Below are positions 45,759 to 57,871 of a stretch of 64,000 bases of DNA, one piece after another. Source of the DNA: Jackrogersella multiformis. Taxonomy: Eukaryota; Ascomycota; Sordariomycetes; Xylariales; Hypoxylaceae. The stretch spans positions 248,001-312,000 of the forward strand of contig CADCXD010000019.1 of the NCBI GenBank assembly GCA_902806575.1, in the 5' to 3' direction. The first letter of the stretch is position 1; each line of letters begins with the position of its first letter. A program made the translations under genes and the position numbers. The notes beneath the pieces were generated by a model, which saw only the letters and a program-made list of their open reading frames with translations, did no database searches and had not been told where the DNA came from.

Positions 45759-47424
45759 ATGGAGGTCATTGCTGCTGGTGCAGCCTATGCTATAAACCGC
45801 ATACAACCCCAAAATATCCTCGGCAAACTCGGTCTAGCATCGTTAATTACAAGTAGTATTGGCATCCAACGAGAGCTTGGGCCAAGGCTATCTCCTGAGG
45901 CGTCCCTCGTTCTCCCCAACGACACCAATTTCGCCAATCTCACTAGTCGATGGAGAGAATGGCATGGCCCTAATATAGCTGCTGTTGTGCAAGCTGCCAC
46001 CGAAAGTGATATTCAGCAGACAGTGAGAAATCGTCTATGATTGACAAATAGTTTAGCTACTAATAAGGAATGCTTAGGTAAAATATGCCAACGAACATGA
46101 TATACCTTTCGTCGCTAGATCAGGGGGGCACGGCGCAACAGAAGCGCTGGGGTCTGCGGAGAGTGCTATTCAGATAGATTTTCGGAATCTTGATCAAGTC
46201 ATTGTGTCTGAAGATGGACAGACCGCCAAAATTGGCGGAGGAACAAGAGTAAAAAAGCTCGTCGAAGTACTGACGGAATCTGGAAAGCAAGCAGGTAAGC
46301 CAATCAGCACTACCCTACGAGAGCTAAGATTCTGACTGTCCTAACTAGTAACTGGTATTTGTGAATGTGTTGGAATTTCTGCACCTATTTTAGGTGGAGG
46401 TCATGGCTGGCTCCAGGGTCAATACGGACTGCTTGCTGATCAGGTCTTTCAGCGCGACTTGTGCTGCCGAATGGCGATATTGTGACTGTATCCGAAAGTT
46501 CAAACCCAGATCTCTTTTGGGCAGTCAAAGGCGCAGGCCATAACTTCGGTCTAGTAACCGAGTGGGAGTATCGGGTTTACGACATCAAGAACCCAAAATG
46601 GTCTTACGAAGTCTTCGTCTTCTCGGGGGATAAGCTTGAGGCCCTGTATGACCTGACGAACGAGATGCTCAAGAACCAGCCCCCTGAAGTTACCCACTGG
46701 GGATACATCATCAAGGTAGCAGAAATCGATCCCAACCACGTAAGTTATCTGTAATGATATAAACCCCTTTAACCAAGCTCATATTTTGTAGCCTATTATA
46801 TGGTACGTCATTGTATATGATGGCCCAGTTTCTGAAGCTCGTGTATACGCTAAACCGCTCCACGATATCGAAGCTATCATGGTCAACGCGGGGGAGGCAA
46901 CAATACCCGAATTAGCATCCCTCACATTTCAAAGTGAGGACGGCCCCGGATGTGCAAAGGGATTGACATCTCTCCGCTATCCTATCGGCTTGAAGTCATA
47001 CAATACGGCAGCTGTTAGAAAGGTCTATGATGAAATCGACACTACTTTCCGCGAAGTCCCCAAGTTAGCGGGATCCTTTTTCTTGCTTGAAGGTTACTCG
47101 ACTCAAGGGGTTCAGGCCATAGACGAAAAGAGCACTGCATTCCCACATCGGAGCGACGAAATATTGGTGACTTCTTACGTGCAGTATCAGCCCAATACGA
47201 CTATTGATCCGATCGCACAAGAATTTGGGAAGAAGCTACGAAACTACTTGCTAGAAGGAAGCGATGATCCGGCACACCTACGAGCATACGTGAACTACGC
47301 GAACGGAGACGAGAGTCTGCAGGAAGTTTATGGGTGGGAGGAGTGGCGATTGGAGAAGCTGAGGAAGCTGAAAACTCATTGGGATCCCGAGAACAGAATG
47401 CGGTACTACGTTCCTATTGTTTGA
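45759..47424 (+). pseudogene. FAD-linked (BBE-type) oxidoreductase with a one-base frameshift
   Basis: Berberine-bridge-enzyme-like flavoprotein. Exons 45759-46022, 46078-46294, 46349-46739 and 46792-47424 have consensus splice sites. Conserved blocks: PFVARSGGHG (the His that usually binds FAD covalently), IDFRNLDQV, KIGGGTRV, VTGICECVGISAP, GGGHGWLQGQYGLLADQ, SARLVLPNGDIVTVSE, DLFWAVKGAGHNFGLVTE and a C-terminal WDPENRMRYY-like motif. Within exon 3 the frame breaks at about 46447-46451: the 5' part reads ...LLADQVF and the 3' part needs one extra base (TTTT for TTT) to continue SARLVLPNG. With that base the protein would be about 501 residues, normal for the family. No signal peptide is evident, although many relatives have one. 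As it stands the gene would end prematurely; a sequencing error in the T run is equally possible. Confidence 0.8.
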
Positions 47425-48714
47425 ATAATCTTTACGGCTACACTGCTACTATTCCCCTAGTATATCCTTATATCTCACATATCCCGAGTCTAATGTGATA
47501 GTCCAAGTGGCCCAGGTCCCTGTGATTTAATACTGGCTTTATGCTGAGCCTACCTACCTAGTTATAGCCCCTATAATATGAGATATACCTAGGTACCTTC
47601 GCTTCATCTTAAACAATCAGTAGTGAGACAAACCTAACAGTACCGCTTTTAAAGTAAACCCCTGAGCCTAAAGTAAAAGAATCCTATGTTCACTAGCCTA
47701 GGAATCGTAACTTAGTAACCATAATATGACAAAAAGAACAAGAGCATAATAACCACCCCTTTACAACGAAATCCATAATAACTACTCTAAGGGTTATTAT
47801 TGATACAAAATCAAGGTTCTAAATGTCTAACAGCATGATAATATGAATGAGCTATTCACATCAGTAAACTATACTAAATGTAAGGCTAATAAGCCACCGT
47901 GATGTAAGCCCATTACACTGTAACATTTGGTGTCCTGAAATAGGAGAAGGGACATAGAAAAAGAAAGTTTACATTCCGTATATCGTGTGTGTATTGGCCT
48001 ACTGTTTACCATCTACACAGCGGATCTGGCTTAGATTTGTGAAAGGCACGGCTTGTATCAGACCTCGTCTTCTTCATCTTCCGTGTCATTCTTGTCTTTT
48101 CCGCCATCTTCATTGCCGCCCTTTTTGCCGTCCTCGTCTCCTCGTCATCGTCATCATCATCCTGCTCTTCGAGGTCCTGTCCAGCCTCGAGGTGTACCCA
48201 TAACAGTCTTGCAGTACCAGGGCTACCAGCCATTGATGGATAATACAGTATTATGAAAAATCAGAATTTCGATTGCTTCCGGAAGCCTCCATACGTTCTC
48301 ATGTTTACCTCCCATGGCCCATGCCCTAATAGTTTCTTCATCCCACAGGTATGTGATTCCCACCACTTGATTTTCTACCTGCGGATTTCCAAAAAAATAA
48401 CAACATCCATGCTTTCTTTTCCTTAGGCATTCTGCTACTCCCACATCCACACCTCTAGATAGATACTCAAGGAGTATTACATGATACAAACCTCTCCTAT
48501 CTAAGTAGCTACCCTAAACCACTATCAACATATTCACTTTTACACTCGTTCCTACGCGTTGCTTCTTTACTACAACGCAGTCTACCCTAAAACACCTCTC
48601 TACGTCTTTGAAATCCATCATTCCCTCAAGTAAGACACCAAGTAAGGCTCGCCATATTCCGATTCATCGTCTACAATCGTCTACATTGAGCACTAGTCGT
48701 GCGTGTTGCCCATC
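47425..48714. other. Spacer
   Basis: Includes CCTAGG tracts (about 47552, about 47585) and a CTTCTTC/CATC-rich stretch (48060-48170) that makes acidic or basic low-complexity frames on the minus strand; I treat these as non-coding. The last 100 bases form the C/T-rich leader of the F-box/ankyrin gene. Confidence 0.45.
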
Positions 48715-51060
48715 ATGTCTGCCTCCGATCAACGCGATCTTGTCAGCACCATGCCCCCCCTATCTATGGGCATCTCGCATGAGCTTCTAGAACACATCTG
48801 CAAGGATCTCCCCCCCGAGGTCATGTTCAAATGGGCCCTCACGAATAGACACTTCGCTATTCATCTCATCGAAATCCTACACCGTCAAGATTCTAAAACA
48901 CGACATATGGCCGCTACCTGGGCTTGTCGACACGGCCTGATCGATGTGCTAGACCGAGCTCTCGCCGTCGGCACCGACGTGAACTACAGATACCTCCCCG
49001 CCTATATGGCCATGGTACGCGGGACGAGGCGATTCGAATGGTCCCGAGAAGCTTTCGCGACGCTTCTGCACACTGCCACTTACTATGACCAGGTTGATGT
49101 CATGAAGTTCCTCATCAAGCGCGGTGCAGACCCGGCGGCTTCGGGACGGATCACCATGGACCACCAGAGGGGTAGCATTCACTTGCCGATCTGTGTGGCC
49201 CGAAGCCTCGAAGCAGTAGACCTGCTCATCTCTACTGTCATTACGGATAGGATGGCCGGTACCGTCATCAGACACATGATTCCTCAAGCGGTACCCTTCC
49301 AGGTCATCCAGAAATTGGTGTCCCGCGTCGACGACATTCTCCAGATCAAACCTATTTATACCTTGACATGGGCTTGCGAATATCATCGTGCTGACGTTTT
49401 CGATATGATTTTCCGACGCTTGCCTAAAGACGATGAAGAGTTAATGAGCGAATTTTCACCTACGTTATTGATCGGCTACGCTCTCAATCCCACAATGGTG
49501 CCTATGAGCGAGAATAGATTGAATATACTACTCGACAGAATCAAATGGGCAGCCCCAGATACGTCATCCTACATCAATGAACGTGTGCTGAACATGAACG
49601 AACCGCCAGACCTAAGAAGGAATGCGTCCACCTCGTTACTCCTACTGTCTCTAGAGCCATGGGTACCGGTCAGCGTGACAAAACATCTACTTGACCTAGG
49701 CGCGGATCCCCATATTCGATGGTACTGGCCATCCTGGGGCCGCTACAAGCCATACCTACGAAGCCGTCGAGTTCGACGAGCCATCAAGCCCATTCTTGGT
49801 TCGAGGTGGCAGCGACCTGCCACGGCTCTGGGATACGCCGTAGCCCTGAGGCTCATGAGCGTGAATGCTACCTATCAAACAGGTAACAAGGAGAAGACTG
49901 AAATTTTACTTGAACGTGGAGCGGGCTTCGAAAGATCAGGCTATCCTGTCTCATTCATGATCTCAACAACCACGTGGCCATTTCCCACCTCCAGAGTCAT
50001 CAGCGAGGTGTGCAATCTCCTAGGATATGAGATGCTTAATCAGAAGAACAAGTACGGCGAAAGCCACATCTCGAGCATGCTATCCTGGCTCGCACACGGA
50101 GCGGAGTACGACAGAAGCAACAGGTCGGAAATGCCACTAGAGCGATGGGGATTCGACGTTGCGCGTATCATCCACCAGATACTCGAAGACGACTCCGTAT
50201 ACCTCGACGAGGTACCTACCAGCGGACCCAGCGCGGGGCTCCTACCCATCGAGGTCATCACCGGACATGTGCTATCTCCCCGAACTCGCAGGAACCCGGA
50301 GCTGGAACGATTTTGCGAGGCCGGCATCCTTGCCATCATGGACGTCATTTTGCAATACGAACCGGAAATCGGCACGAAAAACGAGGAGGGAACAACCCTC
50401 CTGCACAGGGCGGCGAAGCAAGCAGCTCCCGAGCGCGTCCGCATCCTCCTCGAGAACGCCGCGAACGCGAACGCCGTCGACAACTACGGATACACCGCGC
50501 TTCATTACGCGTGTCGAGTCGATGTCGAGGACCCTCACCCGCAGCAGCTCAAACGTCGCGTCGAGATCATCCGAGCGCTGCTCAAGGGCGGCTGTAAGAT
50601 GAACGCAAGGACGAACGAGGGATTCACAGCCCTGAACATCGCGTGCCAGACCCTCGGCGGCGTCCTCGTCGCGGAGCTCGTAACGCTCAGGGCCGTCCGC
50701 GCCAAGGACAAGTACGGCCGCACTCCCCACGAGGTGGTTAAGCAAGCAGATCCGAAGTATGCGCTCTTCATCCTTGGCGAGCTAGGCGCGATGTCCACTC
50801 TTCTGTTCGAGTACGGAGACGCGGACTACGTCTACGATCCCCGAGATGATGTTCTGGAGATGTTGAACGACCCTGAGGTGGCGCGAAAGATGAGACTTTC
50901 CCACAGCATCCCCACGTGGATGATGAACGAGACTGATTCGAAGGGGGGTATCCCGGACTGCTGGACTGCCTGGGAATATTTCAAGAGCCGATCCGATGTG
51001 GTCGCCGAGTCTTATCTGATCAAACATGATCAGGAGTTTGATAATATTGATGATCAGTGA
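48715..51060 (+). CDS. F-box/ankyrin-repeat protein
   Basis: Single exon, 781 residues from the ATG at 48715; the frame further upstream begins with GTG. An F-box-like segment near the N-terminus (ISHELLEHICKDLPPEVMFK, about residues 20-39) is followed by ankyrin-type units: LLHTATYYDQVDVMKFLIKR with GADPAASG (about 115-145), LLDLGADPHIRW (about 325) and a canonical run at about 560-690 (TLLHRAAKQAAPERVRILLE, ALHYACRV, RALLKGGCKMNAR, ALNIACQ). The combination suggests a substrate-recruiting SCF-type adaptor, though the F-box match is weak. Proteins of this shape are numerous and variable in filamentous ascomycetes, and the substrate is unknown. The C-terminal ~90 residues are acidic and lack repeats. 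Confidence 0.82.
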   Translation: MSASDQRDLVSTMPPLSMGISHELLEHICKDLPPEVMFKWALTNRHFAIHLIEILHRQDSKTRHMAATWACRHGLIDVLDRALAVGTDVNYRYLPAYMAMVRGTRRFEWSREAFATLLHTATYYDQVDVMKFLIKRGADPAASGRITMDHQRGSIHLPICVARSLEAVDLLISTVITDRMAGTVIRHMIPQAVPFQVIQKLVSRVDDILQIKPIYTLTWACEYHRADVFDMIFRRLPKDDEELMSEFSPTLLIGYALNPTMVPMSENRLNILLDRIKWAAPDTSSYINERVLNMNEPPDLRRNASTSLLLLSLEPWVPVSVTKHLLDLGADPHIRWYWPSWGRYKPYLRSRRVRRAIKPILGSRWQRPATALGYAVALRLMSVNATYQTGNKEKTEILLERGAGFERSGYPVSFMISTTTWPFPTSRVISEVCNLLGYEMLNQKNKYGESHISSMLSWLAHGAEYDRSNRSEMPLERWGFDVARIIHQILEDDSVYLDEVPTSGPSAGLLPIEVITGHVLSPRTRRNPELERFCEAGILAIMDVILQYEPEIGTKNEEGTTLLHRAAKQAAPERVRILLENAANANAVDNYGYTALHYACRVDVEDPHPQQLKRRVEIIRALLKGGCKMNARTNEGFTALNIACQTLGGVLVAELVTLRAVRAKDKYGRTPHEVVKQADPKYALFILGELGAMSTLLFEYGDADYVYDPRDDVLEMLNDPEVARKMRLSHSIPTWMMNETDSKGGIPDCWTAWEYFKSRSDVVAESYLIKHDQEFDNIDDQ

Positions 51061-51928
51061 GAGAACACGAATACAGTTATGCACGGAGTGATGGCGTCAG
51101 CATGGCTTATGGGGAAAGCTTCTAGGCCAATACCCAGAGGGCTACGAAGGATCACAGGCGGAAATTGGGAGTACGAAGTTCTGTTGCCTCAGTGCCAATG
51201 ATCGCAAGGATGTTTCTGGCTTACGATAAACTATAGTCATTGTCTCGAGTTCACTTCTCTCTATGTTGTTAGTTACGATCAGCTGCAGATGCAGAGGATC
51301 GATTGTATTACTCTGAATTTTGTCTTTATTGTTGATTTATCCTATTGACCAAGTGAGTAGTCTCAAGATGTGATTCTCCATGATTCTCTATGATTCTCCA
51401 TGGGGTAGTAGAATGGATTACTCCGCGCAGGTAACCGTGGTGTAGGTATCCAGATGTGCTCCACCCCCAAACAGGAAACTCCATCAGACCAGTAAACCAG
51501 TCAAGGTAATAATATGGTACGATGCTTACCACGCACCAAGCGGCAAGCCGCACTTCAGGTATAGAAATTCAGCACATGAACAGAATATAAAATTGTGGAG
51601 CAAAATGGAAGACTGCTATACAGCTCAAGAATACCCCATTCCTCACCCAACGCCAGCAATGCCTAACATTTCCCTTGCCAACACTCACTAGGTCTCGGGC
51701 ACATATACAACGAATATTTACCTAGGTAGTGATCGCGAAAATATCATGTGTGCATCTTCTTAATTCCCTTCCGCCTATCCGTGAAAAGACATTGCTTGGG
51801 CTCGCAGGTGCGCCAATAAATGCACAAGAACAAAAACCCATTTCATAAATGGGAACCGACTTCCTAGCTGCGTGTATAACACTAGATCATGCCGAAACGT
51901 AATATTCATTATTGATTAGTCTCTCTAA
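51061..51928. other. Convergent spacer
   Basis: A short tandem repeat of (ATGATTCTCC/T)n lies near 51371-51400 and a CCTAGGTAG tract near 51720. No coding pattern seen. Confidence 0.5.
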
Positions 51929-54493
51929 CTAGTGCTCGTAGCCAGCTCCGCGTTGCCAAGGACTAGACATTCAATGTAAGTAGGCATATCAAGTAGCGGA
52001 GGAATCAGAGTTGCTTACCTAGGGCTAGGGGGCGCCTTGAAACCGCCCGGGTTGCCATTGCTCTGTGAATGCCCAACTGAAGATACCGACCCGTTATACG
52101 GACTAGCAGTTCTATTGATAGGGTCGGCAGGCGAGCGAGGGGGGGCAATGTGGGAGGGAGCGTGATGTGAGTTGTTTATCGTCGAATTGGCCGCGGACCC
52201 TTGCCCTCGGAACGAAGAGTCCCGATGATTGGAGTCCTCGTCGTCTTCCAAGTCAAGTACAGATGAGTAACCTGGCTTTTCACCGCGAGCGGTCATAGCT
52301 AGGGCGTCGAGTTCGGTAGTAGTGGCAAGTTGGCTCTGAGACTTCATGAAAGAGGTACGATCGTCGGCCATGAATTTGTAGCGCCCGTCGGGGTTGCCAT
52401 GGAAGATGACTAGGCCGGTAGTAATGATCAGCATGAGCAGAAGCACCAATGTGCATGCTGCGTTTAGAATCCAGAGCACAACACCCACAACCCCAGTGAC
52501 GATTGCCGGCTGGTCGAAAACCTTCGTAAAGAGTAGAAGGAAAATAGCGTTGATGAAGTTGACGACGCAAATCGCGATATTGAAGGAATTCGTTTTCTTG
52601 TCCATCCAAGGTCGCAAAACGGCTGCAGCTATAAGAGCGGCAGCCTCGATAAGTATGAACCCGATTGCCTGTGCAATGCCAGAGTTCTGGGCGCAGGAGA
52701 TGAAGAATGCCTTTATGACCGTGTATCCAAGGATAGGGACGATGAAGTAATAAGCCGAGGCGCGGAATTGAATATAGAGGAAACCTGTGATATATCGAGT
52801 CAGCAAGGGACGTAATGTTTCCGCGTGTGAACCAAGCTTCGATTCGCAAGCAGGGAAACCCGAAGAATATGGAGCTACTTACCCCATTTGTTAAGGGTTT
52901 GAGGGTCGGAAAATAAGATATATGCCGGATTTCTGTGTAGTGCAACGGAACGACGCGCAAGGCGGATAACTTTGAAAGCCGCCCAGCCTAGGACAGCGTT
53001 GATGGAAAGGAGGAAGAATACGGCCATGACCATCAGAGCAGGAGAGTCGTCCTGAGTGAACTCCCACAAGCAAAGAATTGTCACTGCAGGATGCCCAACA
53101 AGAGCCATACGGAACAGGATACCTTTGAGGACAGTCCCTATAATCCGAAGTCAGTATCGGACGATAATCCGGATAGAAAGTTACGACGAAATGTCAACTC
53201 GAGGCCACTTACGCCAACCATTGCGGAACTCCAGAAAGGTGTCACCCTTCATCCACTTCTGCCTCGCAGCCAGCTCGCAAGCGCCTTTGAAAGCCACGAC
53301 ACAAATACTGGTCAAGGCCATGATGATGTAAAAAAAGACGAGCCCTGTCAAGAAAAGGTTCGTGCTCTCAATTCCTGCTCGAAAGGCAACACGCTGAATG
53401 CCGTACACGACGTAACTCCCGTAACTGGTCTGGACATTCGCCCGCTTCAGAAGCTTCGAACCGTGTTCCACCAGAACACGAGGAAGAATTGCCGCTCCGC
53501 GTGTAAACAGATCAGCAGCACGTTTCTGTACTTGAACGGATACCGTTGCAAGCGAGTCCACTTGCGTGATAAGCGTAGATGGCGTCCCTCCTGTTGATCG
53601 CTGATACCAGGTGAAGATGCGTTGCACTAAAAAATGATAATAACACGAATTAGCAAATACTCTTATGATGACATCGAAATCACCATAGAATCGTGAAATC
53701 AAAATCGAATTCATCCACATAAAGGGGTAAGGGTAAGGGTTGGCATACTCCACCCAACGCTAATGATACCCATGCTCCACTGGAAATCCTGGGTCCATGA
53801 CTGCACGACAGGAGGGAGAGGAATTCCAACAAGGCCGATCATGGCCTGAGCCTGAAAATAGGCCATCAATGACAAGGCGTTTGCGGCGACATGAGAAGCG
53901 GCATTCGTATGACCCAAACCGGATAGGAAGGCAGACGAAGCAAGAGCCAAACCAGCCACTACGGCGGAGGCCCATTTCACACCAATTAGATCAACGGTCT
54001 TTCCGTTCGAAACCAAGGCCTCAACGCATGCAACGCTTTGGCCAGCATGCTCGCCATCGGTTGCATTAATAAAAATCCTAACCTTCGCATCGAGGTCGGG
54101 GAAATCGTAGGCGATAGAAGGGATATTGCCAGTGGCATCTTCGCTAACCGGAAGTACGAAAGGGTCTCCCAATTTTCCAGATATCATAGGGCAGAAACCG
54201 GCCAGACCAACATCGCAGGGGTCGATGGTCCTGTGGATAATGGAGTACCCATAGGCGCTAATGTCGATATCGAAAACAACCTTGGCTTCGATGGTAGAGA
54301 TGGCGGAGATATTGACATGGGCGATACCTTGGCTGGGATTATAGACGACGTTAAATAAACTAGCGGTAAATCCTGAATTCTCCTGGCAGATATTGAGAGA
54401 AGTTGATTGTAGTATTCGTTCGGCGGTTGCGGGTAGAATGACCGAAGTGAAGGAGATGGCCGCCAAAAGCGGTGCTCCTGTTGAGAACCTCAT
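51929..54493 (-). CDS. TRP-like channel / FLC-Spray family protein with ML-like domain
   Basis: Fungal polytopic membrane protein related to Flc1-3 of yeast, Pkd2 of fission yeast and Neurospora Spray, linked to Ca2+ homeostasis, FAD uptake into the ER and wall integrity. Five exons, 54493-53749, 53626-53213, 53137-52883, 52784-52019 and 51962-51929, join in phase to 737 residues. Signal peptide MRFSTGAPLLAAISFTSVIL..., then an N-terminal ML-like domain (about 25-175) with STSLNICQENSGFTASLF and paired Cys, followed by nine or so hydrophobic segments of the TRP-like domain, including GYTVIKAFFISCAQNSGIAQ and LRPWMDKKTNSFNIAICVVN. The cytosolic tail is Ser/Asn/Pro-rich. The tiny last exon supplies the conserved ending PWQRGAGYEH, which is lost if the intron is read through; this supports the model. 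Confidence 0.92.
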
Positions 54494-55523
54494 TTTTCCG
54501 AGAACCCTCCAATTTCTCTGATAATTTTTTATTTTTCAATTGCTCCCAGCTCTCTCATTCGTCTCCTCTCATTCGCCTTTCCTTATTCGCGCAACCTTTC
54601 GTTTCCTATAAGCACCTCGGTAGATTATAGGTTATTTCGAGATCAGATCCAGATTGATGCGACTATGTAAATAGGACCTGTTTGAGTAGGTAGTCCCCCT
54701 AAACCAGGGAACCAGGCACAGAGCGCCCACGATGCTAATGGAGTCAGATTGATTTTGGCGGGATCGTCGTTTTAAAAACAAATGCCAAGGATATTCCAGT
54801 GCGGGCAGCGTCGCGCGCGACGGAGAGTGATGATGATTAAAGTGAACAAAATAATAGATCACTCGAGTTTCGATTTAAGACACGGGGGAGGAAGTTGGGA
54901 ACTAGAAGAAACAATCAATAACACATAAAAAACGAATGAATAGATACCTAAACGAATGAAAAGAGAAGAAGGTGTGAAGTATGGAAGAATTGGTAGTAGA
55001 GATGGTAAAATGGTAAAGATGGTAAAGTTGGTAATAGTAGCGTCGACTTGCCGGGGGGTGATTTGTAGTAAAGGTATGTGACCTACTATGGCCTACTACT
55101 TAGGTACTACATACATGCATGTAATAATATGTATTATGGCTACGGCCTAACCGCACATAGGTAGATGGAAAGTTAACGATCCCTGTTTTGTGCCACAATG
55201 TTACATCCTTGTCGTACTATGCAGCCTAAGTTGTCCAGGTCGTCCCTGGTTTGTAGTGTATTCTTGGGTTCCTCAACCCATCGAAGGATCTTACACCCCT
55301 GGGGCAGTGCAGGTGCAACCACCCGTTATGACATGGGCTACACAGCCTCCGTGACTTGCTGGGTACGGTACGAGCAAACACACCCACCTAAGAATACGAG
55401 AGTCTTAGTGTATTTATTATTTTGGTATATAATATCTGTATGCACTGACAAGATAATAATAGACGATTGACTATAGGTATTCAATAAGTTTTACCCAAAA
55501 CAAATAAATATATTAAAGATGGC
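54494..55523. other. Spacer
   Basis: 5' region of the FLC gene and AT-rich DNA, with a (GGTAAAgAT)-type short tandem stretch near 55005-55035. A 90-codon ATG frame at 55198-55470 shows no coding pattern that I trust. Confidence 0.4.
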
Positions 55524-55732
55524 TTAAATAACGTAATTGTTATCATCAAGAAGACCTATGTAACGAGAATGTACCTAATTGTTATCTAGGTACCTGTTAG
55601 ATACTTACGCCGCTCTGCAAATTCGAATGTAGAATTGATGTACCCATCTTCGGAACCTTTCAAAATTCTAACCCCGGTTTCCAATGGTGGGGTCAGTACA
55701 AAATACTTCGAGTAATTTCGCCTGTTAATCAT
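55524..55732 (-). CDS. Small spliced gene fragment of unknown function
   Basis: A clearly protein-like minus-strand frame (EIEFTDEEGGMINRRNYSKY, then FVLTPPLETGVRILKG and STFEFAER) runs from about 55767 to a consensus donor (GTAAGT at 55608). A second exon, 55555-55524, joins in phase after a TACATAG acceptor and adds RLLDDNNYVI. From the ATG at 55732 this gives 51 residues. The frame stays open above that ATG to an AG at 55768, so the true start may lie in an unseen upstream exon and the protein may be longer. The family is unknown; it may also be a remnant of a larger gene. Confidence 0.4.
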
Positions 55733-55767
55733 TCCGCCTTCCTCATCCGTGAATTCAATTTCCGTGC

Positions 55768-57048
55768 CTCAATTCACAAAGTAAGCAGAACCAACTAGCT
55801 CTTATTGTCGTCTTAGGCCTAGGATTACAGTTTACAAAAACGAAGACAAATAGAAGGAGAGAAACCACCCGAAGAAAATGCAACTTTCTAGGTGCCTAAG
55901 TATGTCATCAGATGCAGGTACAAGTTAAAATCAAGGATGGTAGCCCAAGATAGATACCTTCTAGGTACCTAGGTACCTAAGTGGTTGATAGAGATATGCA
56001 GGGATCATTTGTTAGCGCGGACCGGAGCCCCGGCCCCCACCTGTCAACCGATTGAACAAAGAACCCTACCTGTCTACCTTATTTTTCCCAAGGTTGCCGG
56101 TATCTACACGTGTACTGGGCCTGTGCTAGTAGGCAGGTAAAGGTAAAGTATTATTGCACGGTTGGCGGGGCTTGCCGATAGGGCCAAAAACACTTTAAAC
56201 GCCCTTGAATGATCCAAAAATAAACATCATCTCAACCTCTCCAATGCCAATTATCACCATCCACGCTACCTTGTTATTTCTTGCTATATATTTCTTGACG
56301 TCAAGTACAGAGTAACTGAGGGTATTTTGATCAAGATTTCGCCTATGGCCATTGGTATGACAGCTAGCATCATTAATGTATGCAGGTGCAACAAGTATCC
56401 ATAATTATTATAAGATACCTTACATAACACTACCTAGGAGCCGAGACATGGCGACCTTTCCAACTACCGGTACCCAGGTATGTATGTCGAGGTTTATGTC
56501 AAAGTCAAGGTACCCCCGTCTTATATACCTAGGTGGATATTACAGATAAATAGTGTATCACTCAACTTTGAAGTCGAGATAAATTATTTCCACACTCCAA
56601 AACTCACTATAACTCTTCTTCCCCGAATCCATCAACTCGCCCTCGTGCCTCACGAACTAATGCCATGATGTTGAAGCGGAATATAACTTGGAAAAGCAAT
56701 AAAATACCGTGACTTTGGAGTAGCCAGTTGTGCTGGGTGACACGGGTGATGTTGTTTCTGGTATGTATTGAGACGGTATTCACTAATCCTGTCTTGGTTT
56801 AGGCAACAGACCTACTCTGTATTGACATCTCTTGTTGCTTGAGAAGTATTCACACTATATCATACGCTTTGCGTCTATTGATAGCATGCATAAGAAACGG
56901 CGAGAAATTGTACGCGTATTCGCCAATGAAAAGCTAAATCTATCACCTAATTTGCTTCAGATTTCAAAGCATGGTAAGAGTCAATTGGAATAGCTTCTGA
57001 TCCGCATCACTCCAGCCCTTAGACATGTCATCCAGCATGTCGCGATCC
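55768..57048. other. Spacer
   Basis: CCTAGG-type palindromes near 55960-55980, 56432 and 56526; otherwise AT-rich. No gene supported. Confidence 0.45.
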
Positions 57049-57739
57049 TTACCGATTCACCCGATGTTCTTTCCCTCTCCGCCCATCGCGGTGTCTTCCC
57101 GACCTCTCCATAATGGCCACCTGGTTCTCTCGGTCTTGCTTCCAACGTTTCCGGTCTGGGACATAGTTTTCCGGATAAAGTACCACGGCCCCTGGCCTCT
57201 GAGATGAATGAGTCTCCACAAATGGGCGCTCGGGAGAAGGCGGCCTGCTCTGGTAGTTGTGTCCGCTGTAGGTAGTGGGAGCCACGCTTGGGGCCCTCAT
57301 ATTCGGGTCTGCCTCTCTATAGGCGGGGGTAGCTATCCCTGCGGCTGCTTCTGTGCTGGTACCGGCTTGGTTGGTATAAGAGGCTTGGGTATCAGCACTT
57401 CACCTCGTTAGCTTTTCTTGTCAACATGAGTCGGGGGATAACACACTTTGTTCCCTGTCTCCATTCATCGATACGGCTGTAGAACTCGCGTGGCTGGGGG
57501 GCTGGACCGATAGGTATTACTTGGCCATGAGGAGAGGGGCCATTACCCCGTACAAATGGCATATCTTGACCCCGGTCGAACGAGCGCACAGGTGCTCTCT
57601 CGTCGTGCCTATCTTCTGTTACTCGGGTGTATACTTCAATGGTGGTCTGGCTACGTGAAGGGCCCGCTGTGTATCGCGAACCAATGCCCTGTTTCTGTTT
57701 CCCCTTTCCTTTAGCGTCCTTCGTATAGCGGTCACTCAT
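57049..57739 (-). CDS. Basic, disordered hypothetical protein
   Basis: Two frames join through an intron with GTGTGT (57446) and GCTAAC before a GTGAAG acceptor (57398): exons 57739-57447 and 57397-57049, 213 residues. The N-terminus is Lys/Gly-rich (MSDRYTKDAKGKGKQKQ), the middle rich in Arg, Pro and Gln (DRGQDMPFVRGNGPSPHGQ), and the C-terminus very basic (RKRWKQDRENQV, ERSGRHRDGRRGKEH). It contains no domain I know and looks intrinsically disordered, as RNA- or chromatin-binding proteins often do. Phases agree on both sides, which supports one gene rather than two overlapping frames. Confidence 0.55.
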
Positions 57740-57871
57740 CTTGGTGAGGATGTAAGAAGTATATTTAGAGTTAATCTTCTTAAAGTGATATAGAAAAAGG
57801 ATTATGGAAGATGTGGATGGGTTATGGGAGGAGGTGCGAAGTAGAATGGTATCTAGAGTTGTACGGTTTTA

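Noticed and set aside
48006..48233. Low-complexity acidic/basic minus frame
   Set aside because: Made by a CTTCTTC/CATC-rich tract; two different frames give equally plausible low-complexity text, so no evidence for either.
53720..53740. GGGTAAGGGTAAGGG resembling telomere repeat
   Set aside because: Only two imperfect units inside an intron of the FLC gene; not the TTAGGG unit.
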